Shown piece by piece: positions 1-8,807 of a stretch of 64,000 nt of DNA. A program made the position numbers and the translations under genes. The notes below the pieces were generated by a model. That model was not told the origin of the DNA. It saw only the letters and a list, made by a program, of their open reading frames with translations, and made no database searches. The stretch is from Paracoccus everestensis (GTDB lineage Bacteria > Pseudomonadota > Alphaproteobacteria > Rhodobacterales > Rhodobacteraceae), in assembly GCF_021491915.1 (NCBI RefSeq), contig NZ_CP090836.1, forward strand, positions 533,001 to 597,000. Reading direction: 5' to 3'. The first letter of the stretch is position 1. The number at the start of each line of letters is the position of its first letter.

Positions 1-1
1 C

Positions 2-670
2 GACCATGCCGAGGCTGCGGGCAACCCTTATGCCCGCAGCTATGGCTTCGAATCCGATCCCGACCTGTCGGATGTGTTTGCGGACCTGTTCGGGCGGCGC
101 GGCCGTCAGCGCGGCCCCGAGGATCCGCGCGATTTCCATGTCAGGGGGCAGGATTACCGCTTTTCGCTTTCCGTCGATTTCCTGACAGCCGTCAAGGGCG
201 GCAAGACCCGCATCACCCTGCCAGAAGGCGGCGATCTTGAGGTGACGATCCCCAAGGGCACCCGCGACGGCCAGACCATCCGGTTGAAGGGCAAGGGGGG
301 CCATGGGCTGGGCCAGGGCGGGCCGGGCGACGCTTACCTGACGATCAGCGTGGCCCCGCATCCCGATTTCCGGCGCGAAGGCGACGACATCCTGCTGACC
401 CTGCCCATCGGCCTGGACGAGGCGGTCCTGGGTGGCAAGGTCGCGGTTCCCACCATCGACGGGCCGGTCAACCTGACGGTCCCCCGGGGCGCCACCACGG
501 GGCAAAAGCTGCGGCTGCGCGGACGCGGCATCAATGGCGGCGATCAGCAGGTGGAACTGAAGATCGTCATGCCGCCACGGGTGGACGACGACTTGGCCCG
601 GTTCTTCGAAGGCTGGCGCAGGGACCATGCCTATGACCCGCGAGCCGGGATGAAGGCAGGGGAAAAATGA
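2..670 (+). CDS. DnaJ-family co-chaperone (CbpA type), 5' end missing
   Basis: J-domain co-chaperone that stimulates DnaK ATPase and delivers unfolded substrates in the cytoplasm. The frame is open from base 2 to the stop at 668-670, so the J domain and true start lie left of the window. What is visible is the end of the G/F-type linker, then the two beta-sandwich substrate-binding domains. These are marked by repeated glycine-rich motifs (LPEGGDLEVTIPKGTRDGQ, then VNLTVPRGATTGQKLRLRGRG). There is no cysteine in the visible part, so the DnaJ zinc-finger is absent; this fits class B (CbpA/DjlA-like) proteins rather than DnaJ itself. One base separates it from the next gene, which looks like its modulator CbpM. 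Identification as a DnaJ C-terminal domain is secure; the CbpA subtype is inferred from the missing zinc finger and the neighbour. Confidence 0.9.
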   Translation, partial: DHAEAAGNPYARSYGFESDPDLSDVFADLFGRRGRQRGPEDPRDFHVRGQDYRFSLSVDFLTAVKGGKTRITLPEGGDLEVTIPKGTRDGQTIRLKGKGGHGLGQGGPGDAYLTISVAPHPDFRREGDDILLTLPIGLDEAVLGGKVAVPTIDGPVNLTVPRGATTGQKLRLRGRGINGGDQQVELKIVMPPRVDDDLARFFEGWRRDHAYDPRAGMKAGEK

Positions 671-671
671 C

Positions 672-1019
672 ATGACCCGCCATTTTTCGGAAACCGAAGC
701 GATTGCGATCCTGGACGGGCTCGATCCCCGGCGCCTGCAAGGCTTTGTCGCGGCCCATGTCGTGAACCCGGTCGTCACCGCCCAGGGCGCCGCCTTCACC
801 GAGGCCGATCTGGCGCGCCTGCAACTGCTTTGCGACCTGAGCGATGTTTATGACCTGCCCGACGACGTGCTGGGCATGGTGATGTCGCTGATCGACCAGT
901 TGAACACGGCGCGCGGCGATATGCGCGCGCTGATCCAGGCGGTCGCGACCGAACCCGACGAGGTGCGCGGCCGCATCATGGCCCATGTCCGCAGCGTCAG
1001 GGTCATCGGCAAGGGCTGA
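672..1019 (+). CDS. CbpM-like chaperone modulator
   Basis: Small (115 aa) helical protein without cysteines, signal peptide or membrane segment. Its layout matches CbpM, the partner that binds the J domain of CbpA and inhibits it: a short MerR-like N-terminal segment (LQGFVAAHVVNPV), then a helix resembling the CbpM core (LARLQLLCDLSDVYDLP) and a C-terminal helix (SLIDQLNTARGDMRALIQ). Its ATG follows the stop of the dnaJ-like gene by one base, so the two are almost certainly co-translated. Overall identity to CbpM appears low, so the call rests on pattern plus gene context. A generic MerR-like or hypothetical protein is the alternative. Confidence 0.6.
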   Translation: MTRHFSETEAIAILDGLDPRRLQGFVAAHVVNPVVTAQGAAFTEADLARLQLLCDLSDVYDLPDDVLGMVMSLIDQLNTARGDMRALIQAVATEPDEVRGRIMAHVRSVRVIGKG

Positions 1020-1099
1020 CGGCAGTTTCAACAAGGCCAGGGAACTGCCTGCACGACTTGCAGATTGTGCAGCGGTGCCTGTCGCGCTATGGCGAAATC

Positions 1100-2470
1100 A
1101 TGTCCCGCTTCGTTCCCCATATCGCCGCGACCCTGTCGCTGGGCCTGCCGCTGATCGGCAGCCATCTGGCACGCATGGGCATCCATGTCAGCGATACGGT
1201 GATGCTGGGCTGGTACGGGGTCGATGCGCTGGCGGCCCTGGTGATCGCAACCTCGATGATCCACATCCTGTTCTTTCTGGGCATGGGCTATGGCACCGGC
1301 GTGATGGGCCTGATCGCCACCGCCATCGCGCGCGGCGATGAAACCGAGGTTCGCCGCGCCGCCCGCATGGCGCTGTGGCTGTCGGCGATCCATGCGGTCC
1401 TGTGCCTGCCCTTGTTCTGGTTTTCCGGGCCGATCCTTCTGGCGCTTGGCCAGACGGAAACGGTTGCCGCCTTGGCGCAGGATTTCCTGCGCATCGCGGG
1501 CTGGGGCCTGCTGCCGATGCTGGGTGCCCTGGCGCTCAATTCCTATCTGGCGGCGCTGGAACGGGCGCAGGTGGTGATGTGGGTGACGCTGGCCGGGCTG
1601 CCGGTAAATATCGCGCTGATCTGGCTGCTGACATTCGGCAACGCGGGCTTTCCCGAGCTGGGCGTGCGCGGCGCGGCCATCGCCAGCGTGACCGTCCAGA
1701 CCCTGCAACTTGTCGTGCTGGTGATCTATGCCCGCTGGCTGCCTGCCACGCGCAAATACCACCTGTTCCAGCGGTTCTGGAAGCCGGACGGCCAGGCCAT
1801 GCGCCAGGTGTTCCGCCTGGGCTGGCCCATCGGCCTGACCATGGTGGCCGAGGGGGGGCTGTTCGTCGGATCGAACCTGATGATGGGCTGGATCGGCACG
1901 CAGGAACTGGCAGCCCACGGGATCGCGCTGCAAATCTGCTCGATCACCTTCATGGTGCATCTGGGCCTGTCGAATGCCGCCACGGTGCGCGTGGGACAGG
2001 CCAAGGGCCGCGGCGATGCCGCCTGGATGCGGGACGCGGCGCTGACCGTCACGGCCCTGTCGCTGGTCTTTGCCGCGCTTGCGATCACCATCTACCTGCT
2101 GTTTGGCGAAGGATTGGTGCGGCTTTACCTTGACCCCGCCGATCCGCGCGGGCCTGCCATCGTGGCGCTTGGCGCGGCGCTGCTGGTCTATGCGGCGCTG
2201 TTCCAGCTGACCGATGCCTTCCAGGTCATCGCGCTTGGATTCCTGCGCGGGGTGCATGACACGCGCGTGCCGATGTGGATCGCGGGCTTCAGCTATTGGG
2301 TGATAGGGATGCCGGTCGCCTGGGGCTTGGCCTTCCCCCTGGGCTTCGGCCCTGCCGGGCTGTGGCTGGGCCTATGCATTGGGCTGACAGTGGCCGCCGT
2401 GCTGCTGATGGCGCGCTTTTGGCGGGGACACGCGCACGGGGTCTGGACCGGTCCGGCACTCGCGGTCTAA
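1100..2470 (+). CDS. MATE family multidrug efflux transporter
   Basis: Inner-membrane antiporter of the MATE (NorM/DinF) family, 456 aa, expected to export cationic drugs or metabolites using a Na+ or H+ gradient. Hydrophobic segments run through the whole length in two homologous halves, consistent with 12 membrane helices; family features include PLIGSHLARMGIHVSDTVMLG near the N terminus and the second-half counterpart WPIGLTMVAEGGLFVGSNLMMG. I placed the start at the ATG at 1100 (MSRFVPHIAAT); a longer frame begins at 1058 but adds 14 residues that do not look like MATE sequence. It lies 80 bases after the cbpM-like gene and 27 bases before the Lrp-type domain protein. Substrate cannot be told from sequence. 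Confidence 0.9.
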   Translation: MSRFVPHIAATLSLGLPLIGSHLARMGIHVSDTVMLGWYGVDALAALVIATSMIHILFFLGMGYGTGVMGLIATAIARGDETEVRRAARMALWLSAIHAVLCLPLFWFSGPILLALGQTETVAALAQDFLRIAGWGLLPMLGALALNSYLAALERAQVVMWVTLAGLPVNIALIWLLTFGNAGFPELGVRGAAIASVTVQTLQLVVLVIYARWLPATRKYHLFQRFWKPDGQAMRQVFRLGWPIGLTMVAEGGLFVGSNLMMGWIGTQELAAHGIALQICSITFMVHLGLSNAATVRVGQAKGRGDAAWMRDAALTVTALSLVFAALAITIYLLFGEGLVRLYLDPADPRGPAIVALGAALLVYAALFQLTDAFQVIALGFLRGVHDTRVPMWIAGFSYWVIGMPVAWGLAFPLGFGPAGLWLGLCIGLTVAAVLLMARFWRGHAHGVWTGPALAV

Positions 2471-2497
2471 CCTGCGCCCGATTGTAGAGGAGAGCCC

Positions 2498-2734
2498 ATG
2501 CGACCCGTCTTTGTTCAGTTCCGCTGCGAGCCTGGCAAGACCTATCAGGTCGCCGAGGCCATCTACGACCGCGAGGTCGTGTCCGAGCTTTATTCCACCT
2601 CGGGCGATTACGACCTGATCGCCAAGGTCTATATCCCGGAAGACGAGGATGTCGGCCGCTTCCTGTCGGACAAGCTGTTCGACATTCCCCATATCAGCCG
2701 CACCCTGACGACCATGACCTTTCGCGCCTTCTGA
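2498..2734 (+). CDS. Stand-alone Lrp/AsnC ligand-binding (RAM) domain protein
   Basis: A 78-residue protein consisting only of the RAM/AsnC effector-binding fold (beta-alpha-beta-beta-alpha-beta). Visible pieces are the first strand VFVQFRCEPGK, the helix with EAIYDREVVSELYSTSG, the strand YDLIAKVYIPE and the closing strand SRTLTTMTF. There is no helix-turn-helix, so it cannot bind DNA as Lrp does. Such single-domain proteins form dimers or decamers and bind amino acids. A good ribosome-binding site (AGAGGAGA) precedes the ATG. Its stop overlaps the start of the aminotransferase gene (TGATG), so the pair is translationally coupled, suggesting that it senses a substrate or product of that enzyme; this functional link is inference. 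Confidence 0.85.
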   Translation: MRPVFVQFRCEPGKTYQVAEAIYDREVVSELYSTSGDYDLIAKVYIPEDEDVGRFLSDKLFDIPHISRTLTTMTFRAF

Positions 2735-3837
2735 TGGTTCGCCTTGCCCCGATCGCCGCAAACCTGCCCGCGACCGTGCCGTTTGTCGGCCCCGAAACGC
2801 TGGAACGGCAGGCTGGCCGCCCCTTTGCCGCGCGACTGGGGGCCAACGAGAATGGCTTCGGTCCCAGCCCGCGCGCCGTGGCGGCAATGCAGGCGGCGGC
2901 CGGTGAGGTCTGGAAATACGCTGACCCGACCAGCCATGACCTGACCCACGCCCTTGCCGCGCATCATGGCGTCCAGGCCTGCAACATCATCGTGGGCGAG
3001 GGGATCGACGCACTGTTGGGCCTGCTGGTGCGGCTGACCGTCGCGCCAGGGGATGTCGTGGTCACGTCGGACGGGGCTTATCCCACGTTCAATTTCCACG
3101 TCGCGGGTTTTGGCGGCGTCCTGGACAAGGTGCCTTATCGCAACGACGCCGAGGATCCCCAAGCCCTGCTGGCCCGCGCCCGGCAGACCGGGGCCAAGCT
3201 GGTCTATCTGGCCAATCCCGACAACCCGATGGGAAGCTGGCATGACGGCACGGCGATAACCGCGATGCTGGACGGGCTTGCACCCGATGCGCTGCTGGTG
3301 CTGGACGAGGCCTATGCCGAATTCGCCCCCGCCTCCGCCATTCCGAAGATCGCGGCCGACGATCCCCGCGTGATCCGGATGCGCACCTTTTCCAAGGCCT
3401 ATGGCATGGCGGGTGCCCGGGTGGGCTGCGCCATCGGCCACCCGGATCTGATCGCCGCCTTTGACCGGGTGCGCAACCATTTCGGGATGAACCGCACCAG
3501 CCAGATCGGCGCGCTTGCCGCCCTGGCGGATCAGGACTGGCTGGCGCAGGCGGTTGCAGAAGTGGACCGGGCGCGCGGCCGGATCGCAGCCATTGCCGCC
3601 GACAACGGCATGACCGCCCTGCCATCCGCGACCAATTTCGTCGCCGTGGATACCGGCCGCGACGGCGCCTTTGCCCGCCGCTTGGTCGATGCGCTTGCAA
3701 CGGAAGGGGTCTTCATCCGAATGCCCGGCACGGCGCCCCTGAACCGCTGCATCCGCATCAGCTGTGCGCCAGATCCCGAATTGGATATCCTGGCCACGGC
3801 GCTGCCCCAAGCGATCCAGTCGATCACTCGCGCATAA
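2734..3837 (+). CDS. HisC-like PLP-dependent aminotransferase
   Basis: Class I/II (fold type I) aminotransferase of the histidinol-phosphate aminotransferase group, 367 aa, cytoplasmic. Diagnostic features are the N-terminal LGANENGFGPSP, the PLP-phosphate/ring-binding stretch LVYLANPDNPMGSW, LVLDEAYAEF, and the Schiff-base lysine in RTFSKAYGMAGARVG (about Lys221), then NFVAVDTG near the C terminus. It could act on histidinol phosphate, but no other his gene is nearby; many alphaproteobacteria have several HisC paralogues acting on aromatic amino acids, so I give no symbol. The start overlaps the stop of the RAM-domain gene. Its 3' end overlaps the convergent DUF1992 gene by 14 bases. Confidence 0.85.
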   Translation: MVRLAPIAANLPATVPFVGPETLERQAGRPFAARLGANENGFGPSPRAVAAMQAAAGEVWKYADPTSHDLTHALAAHHGVQACNIIVGEGIDALLGLLVRLTVAPGDVVVTSDGAYPTFNFHVAGFGGVLDKVPYRNDAEDPQALLARARQTGAKLVYLANPDNPMGSWHDGTAITAMLDGLAPDALLVLDEAYAEFAPASAIPKIAADDPRVIRMRTFSKAYGMAGARVGCAIGHPDLIAAFDRVRNHFGMNRTSQIGALAALADQDWLAQAVAEVDRARGRIAAIAADNGMTALPSATNFVAVDTGRDGAFARRLVDALATEGVFIRMPGTAPLNRCIRISCAPDPELDILATALPQAIQSITRA

Positions 3838-4147
3838 AGCGGCGGCGCGCTTCTTCGGCGATGGCTTGGCGCATCTGAAGCCGCGCAATCTCGGCCAGCA
3901 GGGCCGCGCGTTCCGGACCTTCGGGCAGGGTGGCCAGCCGCTGTTGCGCGGCGATGACCTGCTTTTTCAGAACGATCTCCTCGGGCAGGACGCCCGCCTG
4001 TGCCATGATGCGAAAGCCTACTGCCGTGCCGTCCTCGCCCGCCGGGCGATAGGGCAAAGGCTTGCCTTCGCCTTCAAGGCCCGAGAGTTTCCCCTCGGCC
4101 CTGGCCTTCAGCATCATCCTCTCGGCGATCCGTTCAAGCCAGCCCAT
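3824..4147 (-). CDS. DUF1992 domain protein
   Basis: Small cytoplasmic protein of about 107 aa that is nearly all a DUF1992 domain, the domain also found at the C terminus of some DnaJ-like (DNAJC28) proteins. The family signature is seen at the N terminus (GWLERIAERMMLKARAEG, then LSGLEGEGKPLP) followed by two charged helices. Molecular function of the family is not established. I use the ATG at 4147; a GTG at 4216 that overlaps the valS stop would add 23 residues not conserved in the family as I know it, but would give translational coupling to valS. It lies directly downstream of valS and converges on the aminotransferase gene. Confidence 0.75.
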   Translation of the reverse strand: MGWLERIAERMMLKARAEGKLSGLEGEGKPLPYRPAGEDGTAVGFRIMAQAGVLPEEIVLKKQVIAAQQRLATLPEGPERAALLAEIARLQMRQAIAEEARRRFMRE

Positions 4148-4212
4148 CGCCCCACCCCCGGCCTCCGGTCGAAAACCCCGCCGATCCCCAAGGGCCACCG
4201 GCAGGGGCGGGT

Positions 4213-7200
4213 TCACATTGCGGCAAGCTGCGCAAGCGCCGCCCTCAGCCGCGACAGGTCGTCGTCGAGCGCTACCAGCTTGTCGCGGGTTTCCTCGATC
4301 ACCTCGGCTTCGGCATTCTCAACGAATTTCGGATTGCCCAACCGCTTGCGCAACCCGTCTGCATCCTTTTCGGATTTCGCCAGCGACTTTTGCAGCCGCG
4401 AGGTTTCCGCAGCCACGTCGATCACCTCGCCGATTGGCAGCGCAAAGCTGGCCCCTTGGGCCGCGACCGCGATCATGCCGCGTCCCGCCGCGCCATCAGC
4501 CGGCGCATTCACGCGGGCCAGGCGTTCTATCAAGGGCGCATTGGCGGCAAGCGCCGCACGGGCCGGGGCATCGGCCTCGGTCACGATTAGATCCAGCTTG
4601 GCGCCCGCCGGGACGCCCATCTGGGCACGGGCCGACCGGACTGCTTCGATCAGGGCGATGATCCAGTTCATCTGGCGGTCGGCATCGGCGTCGATCAATT
4701 CGGCGCCATAGGCGGGCCATTCGCCATGGACCAGCATCTTCGACCGGTCTCCGGTCAGCGCCCACAGCTCCTCGGTCACGAAGGGCATGATCGGATGCAG
4801 CAGCAGATAGCACTGGTCCAGAACCCAGCCCATCGTGGCGCGGGTCTCGTCAGCGTGGTCGCCGTCGAACAGGGGCTTGGCGAATTCGACATACCAGTCG
4901 CAGACCTTGCCCCAGACAAAGGCATAAAGCCCGTTCGCCGCATCGTTGAAGCGATAGGTCGCAAGCGCGTCATCGGTGGCGATGCGGATCCGCGCCACCT
5001 CGCCGATGATCCAGCGGTTCACAGTGTGCCGGGGCTGCGGCAGCGTGCCGCCGCCGCGAACGCCGTTCATCTCGGCAAAGCGGGTGGCGTTCCAGATCTT
5101 GGTGACGAAGTTGCGCGCCCCTTCGACGTGCTTCGGTCCCAGCTTGGGGTCGCGGCCCATCGCGGCCATGCCGGTCAGCGTCATGCGCAAGGCGTCGGCG
5201 CCATATTCGTCGATCAGCGACAGCGGGTCGATGACGTTGCCTTTCGACTTCGACATCTTGGCGCCCTTTTCGTCGCGCACAAGGCCGTGGACATAGACCG
5301 TCCGGAAGGGCACGTCGCCCGCCACCTCAAGCTGCATCATCATCATCCGGGCGACCCAGAAGAAGATGATGTCAAAGCCCGTGACCAGCACGTCTGTCGG
5401 GAAATACCGGCGCAGTTCCGGCGTGTCCTCGGGCCAGCCCAGCGTGCCCAAAGGCCAAAGGCCCGACGAAAACCAGGTGTCCAGCACGTCCGGGTCGCGC
5501 CAGACGGGATAGACCAGCCGGGTCGGATCCTGGGTCAGGTTGTAATCGGCCAACCCCTTGGTGAAGGCGTCGATGGCGGCCTCGCGGTCGGTGCATTCGA
5601 CGATGCAGGCGATTTCCAGGGGCTGGGGCAGTCCTGCGATCGCGTCGCGGAACTGTTCGGCCACATCGGGGAAACTGGCGGCGGCGTGGTGGATTTCGCC
5701 GCGATGAACCAGGCCTTCCTCCAGCAGCGCGAAGATTTCCACGTTGTCCAATGCGCCGTCGCGGTCGTCATCCACCTGGCCTTCGGGCGACAGATCCAGG
5801 CCATACCAGACCGGGATCTGATGCCCCCACCAAAGCTGGCGGGAAATCGTCCAAGGCTCGATATTCTCAAGCCAGTTGAAATACACCTTCTTGTGCTGTT
5901 CCGGCAGGATCTCGGTCCGGCCCGTGCGCACGGCATCAAGCGCAGGACCCACGATGCGGGCGGTGTCCACGAACCATTGGTCGGTCAGCATCGGCTCGAT
6001 CACCACGCCGGACCGGTCGCCAAAGGGCTGCATGATCGGCTTGGCATCGACCAGGGGGCGGCGTTCCAGATGTTCGGCGCCCGTATCCTTGTCGATTTCC
6101 TTGTGCAGCCAGGTGACGGACAGCCGTTCTGCATTGATCTGGTCAACCACCCGCCGCCGCGCCTCGAGCCGGTCAAGGCCGCGCAGATCCTCGGGCACCA
6201 GGTTCACGTCGGACACGTCCCCCACATCCTCGCCCCGCGCGGCGCGGGTCGCGATGGCGGCGCTGTCGGCATAGGACAGCCCGTCCGCGCGCATCGCGCC
6301 CTTGCTGTCCATCAGCGCGTACAGCGGGATGTTGTTGCGCATCGCCACGCCATAGTCGTTGAAGTCATGCGCGCCGGTGATCTTGACCGCGCCCGACCCG
6401 AAATTCGGATCGGGATATTCGTCCGTGATGATCGGGATCAGGCGGCGGTGTTCCTTTGGCCCCACCGGAATCTCGCACAGCTTGCCGACGATGGGGGCAT
6501 AGCGGGCATCGTCGGGATGGACCGCCACCGCGCCGTCGCCCAGCATCGTCTCGGGCCGGGTCGTCGCAATGGAGATATAGTCGCGCACCTCGCGCAGCGT
6601 GACGTTCCCGTCGGCGTCCCGTTCGACATATTCATAGGTTTCGCCGCCCGCCAGCGGATACTTGAAATGCCACATATGGCCGGGAACCTCGCGGTTCTCG
6701 ACTTCCAGGTCGCTGATCGCGGTTTCGAAATGGGGATCCCAGTTCACCAGCCGCTTGCCGCGATAAATGATGCCCTTGTTGTAAAGATCCACAAAGACCC
6801 GTATCACCGCGTCGTGGAAATTGCCTTCCTCGCCCGCAGGCGCGCCGGGGGCGCCCGACATGGTGAAGGCATTGCGCGACCAGTCGCAGGATGCGCCAAG
6901 CCGCTTCAACTGGTTGATGATCGTGTCGCCGGATTCCCCCTTCCACCGCCAGATCTCGTCGGTGAAGTCCTTGCGGTCCCAGTCGCGGCGGGGCGGCTTG
7001 CCCTCGGATGCCAGCTTGCGTTCCACGACCATTTGGGTCGCGATGCCCGCATGGTCCTGGCCCGGCTGCCACAGCGTGTCAAAGCCGCGCATCCGGTGCC
7101 AGCGAACCAGGATATCCTGCAGCGTGTTGTTGAAGGCATGGCCGATATGCAGGCTGCCGGTGACGTTCGGGGGCGGGATCATCACGGTGAATGTTTCCGC

Positions 7201-7302
7201 GCGCCGGGCATTGGCACCCGCCGCAAATGCGTTCCGACGTTCCCATTCCGCGCCGATCCGCGCCTCGGCGGCGGTGGCGTCAAAGCTTTTGTCCATGCTC
7301 AT
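4213..7302 (-). CDS. valS: Valyl-tRNA synthetase
   Basis: Class Ia aminoacyl-tRNA synthetase that charges tRNA-Val and edits misacylated threonine, about 1029 aa, cytoplasmic. The HIGH-type motif is [17 protein letters not shown] near the N terminus and the KMSKS loop is seen in [14 protein letters not shown]. The editing domain, the anticodon-binding domain and the C-terminal coiled coil ([18 protein letters not shown]) are all present. The start is placed at the ATG at 7302 ([13 protein letters not shown]), preceded by AAGGGG; an upstream in-frame ATG at 7359 lacks such a site. It is longer than the E. coli enzyme (951 aa), mainly through extra sequence between HQIPVWYG and DVLDTWFSS. It is followed by the DUF1992 gene on the same strand. 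Confidence 0.97.
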   Translation of the reverse strand: MSMDKSFDATAAEARIGAEWERRNAFAAGANARRAETFTVMIPPPNVTGSLHIGHAFNNTLQDILVRWHRMRGFDTLWQPGQDHAGIATQMVVERKLASEGKPPRRDWDRKDFTDEIWRWKGESGDTIINQLKRLGASCDWSRNAFTMSGAPGAPAGEEGNFHDAVIRVFVDLYNKGIIYRGKRLVNWDPHFETAISDLEVENREVPGHMWHFKYPLAGGETYEYVERDADGNVTLREVRDYISIATTRPETMLGDGAVAVHPDDARYAPIVGKLCEIPVGPKEHRRLIPIITDEYPDPNFGSGAVKITGAHDFNDYGVAMRNNIPLYALMDSKGAMRADGLSYADSAAIATRAARGEDVGDVSDVNLVPEDLRGLDRLEARRRVVDQINAERLSVTWLHKEIDKDTGAEHLERRPLVDAKPIMQPFGDRSGVVIEPMLTDQWFVDTARIVGPALDAVRTGRTEILPEQHKKVYFNWLENIEPWTISRQLWWGHQIPVWYGLDLSPEGQVDDDRDGALDNVEIFALLEEGLVHRGEIHHAAASFPDVAEQFRDAIAGLPQPLEIACIVECTDREAAIDAFTKGLADYNLTQDPTRLVYPVWRDPDVLDTWFSSGLWPLGTLGWPEDTPELRRYFPTDVLVTGFDIIFFWVARMMMMQLEVAGDVPFRTVYVHGLVRDEKGAKMSKSKGNVIDPLSLIDEYGADALRMTLTGMAAMGRDPKLGPKHVEGARNFVTKIWNATRFAEMNGVRGGGTLPQPRHTVNRWIIGEVARIRIATDDALATYRFNDAANGLYAFVWGKVCDWYVEFAKPLFDGDHADETRATMGWVLDQCYLLLHPIMPFVTEELWALTGDRSKMLVHGEWPAYGAELIDADADRQMNWIIALIEAVRSARAQMGVPAGAKLDLIVTEADAPARAALAANAPLIERLARVNAPADGAAGRGMIAVAAQGASFALPIGEVIDVAAETSRLQKSLAKSEKDADGLRKRLGNPKFVENAEAEVIEETRDKLVALDDDLSRLRAALAQLAAM

Positions 7303-7375
7303 CTTGGCAGATCCCCTTCGCTTGGAAACGGGATTAGCGAAAGCAGGGGCAAAGGCCAAGGGTTACGGCATGGAC

Positions 7376-8017
7376 CTATGCCGGGGATCGTTTCTCGTCC
7401 GCGGCGCGCCAATGGGCCAGATGGTCGGCAAGCGCCTTGCGAAAGGCCGGGCGGTCGGTGGCACGTTCCGCATAGGCCGCAAGGCCGTGCAGGTCGTCCA
7501 GCAGCCCGTTCTGCGCCGGGATGCGCAGGATGTCGGCCATCAGCAGGTCGGCCACGGTAAAGCCGTCCCCCATCAACCAGTCCTTCCCGCCCAGGGCCGC
7601 CTGCAACTGGCCCAGCCGCTGGCGCAGCAAGGGTTCGCGCCGGGCGGCGCCAGCCTCGTCCTTGTCAAAGAACTTGGGAATGATCCAGGCCATGGCAAAG
7701 GGTTCGACGCTGTTCAGCGCGGCGATCAGCCATTGCTGCACCTGCGGGCGCTGCGCATCCGGCATCAGAACCGTGCCTTCGGACAGATGCAGCAGGATCG
7801 CGCCCGATTCGAACAGGGTCAGGTCGCCTTCGCGGATGAACGGCACCTGCGCAAAGGGCTGCCGTGCGATGTGATCGGGCGATTTTTCCCGCAGCGGCAC
7901 GGTTTCGACCTGATAGGGCCGCCCCAATTCCTCGAGCAGCCAGCGGACGCGGATGTCGCGCACAAAGCCGCGCGGGAAATCCGGCACCCAGTCATAGGTG
8001 GTCAGGACCAGGGTCAT
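7376..8017 (-). CDS. Glutathione S-transferase family protein
   Basis: 213-residue cytosolic GST. The N-terminal thioredoxin-like domain (about residues 1-85) has the family cis-proline and glutathione-binding ESGAILLHL segment (after FAQVPFIREGDLTLF), and an all-helical C-terminal domain contains the conserved MGDGFTVADLLMADILR. It probably conjugates glutathione to electrophiles. Its ATG overlaps the stop of the upstream VOC gene (bases 8014-8017), so it is translationally coupled to it. With the DUF1428 and VOC genes it forms a minus-strand set divergent from an HxlR regulator, suggesting a detoxification operon. Substrate is unknown. Confidence 0.9.
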   Translation of the reverse strand: MTLVLTTYDWVPDFPRGFVRDIRVRWLLEELGRPYQVETVPLREKSPDHIARQPFAQVPFIREGDLTLFESGAILLHLSEGTVLMPDAQRPQVQQWLIAALNSVEPFAMAWIIPKFFDKDEAGAARREPLLRQRLGQLQAALGGKDWLMGDGFTVADLLMADILRIPAQNGLLDDLHGLAAYAERATDRPAFRKALADHLAHWRAADEKRSPA

Positions 8018-8802
8018 TCCGTTGTCTCCAACGGGCCGACCACGGCGAACCAGGCGCCCTGCGGATCCGTGGCCACCGCAATATGGGCGCCGCCCGGAAC
8101 CGGGGTCGGCCCGTTCTGGACAGTGCCCCCTGCGTGGCGAATGCGCCCCACCGCGTCATTGACGCCGTTGACCCCGAAATAGGCCAGCCAGCAAGGCCGG
8201 GGCGCGTTGCCCAGGCCCATCATGCCGCCGATGTCCCCGCCGTCATGGCGGAACAGCTGGTATGTGCCCATCGCGCCCATGTCCATGGCCTCGCCCGCCG
8301 TCCAGCCGAAAACCCCGGCATAAAAGGCAAGGCCCGCCGCCGGGTCGCTGGACATCAACTCGGTCCAGTTGGCGTGCCCGGCCTTTTGCTGGTCGAAGGC
8401 CTGCGTTGCACGGCCATCGTCCATCGGCAGGGGCGCGAGGATGCCGAAAGCCGCGCCCTGGGGGTCCGCGGCCACGGCAAAGCGCCCGGTGCCGGGGATG
8501 TCGGCGGGTTCGCGGAATATCCGCCCGCCCGCCGCGCGGATATCGGCGGCCGCCCGGTCCGCGTCATCGACCCCGAAATACAGCGTCCATGCCGGCGGCA
8601 TCCCGGAAACATCGTCCGGCATCTCCATCAGCCCCGCCACCATGCCGCCATCGGTGCTAGCAAGGCGATAGGTGAACCCCGCCATCCCGCTGTCGGCGAC
8701 CCGCCAGCCCAGCACCGAGGCATAGAACTCGCCCGCCGCCGCCAGTTGCCCGTGCGCGGTCGCAAGTTCGAACCACACGGGATGGCCATGTATCCTTGCC
8801 AT
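8014..8802 (-). CDS. Two-domain VOC (glyoxalase/bleomycin-resistance fold) protein
   Basis: 262-residue protein made of two vicinal-oxygen-chelate modules. The first (about 1-125) starts GHPVWFELATAHGQLAAAGEFYASVLGW; the second (about 135-258) starts ANWTELMSSDPAAGLAFYAGVFGW, and each ends in a DPQGA strand followed by F-A (AADPQGAAFGILAP; ATDPQGAWFAVVGP). The layout matches the CFP30B-like group of tandem VOC proteins, whose substrates are unknown. The metal-ligand positions are degenerate, so catalysis is uncertain. It lies 5 bases after the stop of the DUF1428 gene and overlaps the GST start by 4 bases. Confidence 0.88.
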   Translation of the reverse strand: MARIHGHPVWFELATAHGQLAAAGEFYASVLGWRVADSGMAGFTYRLASTDGGMVAGLMEMPDDVSGMPPAWTLYFGVDDADRAAADIRAAGGRIFREPADIPGTGRFAVAADPQGAAFGILAPLPMDDGRATQAFDQQKAGHANWTELMSSDPAAGLAFYAGVFGWTAGEAMDMGAMGTYQLFRHDGGDIGGMMGLGNAPRPCWLAYFGVNGVNDAVGRIRHAGGTVQNGPTPVPGGAHIAVATDPQGAWFAVVGPLETTE

Positions 8803-8807
8803 GGTCC

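Noticed and set aside
4726..7560. 944-codon open frame on the plus strand opposite valS
   Set aside because: It is antisense to an intact, motif-complete valS and its translation is low-complexity His/Gly/Arg-rich, as expected from GC-rich shadow frames.
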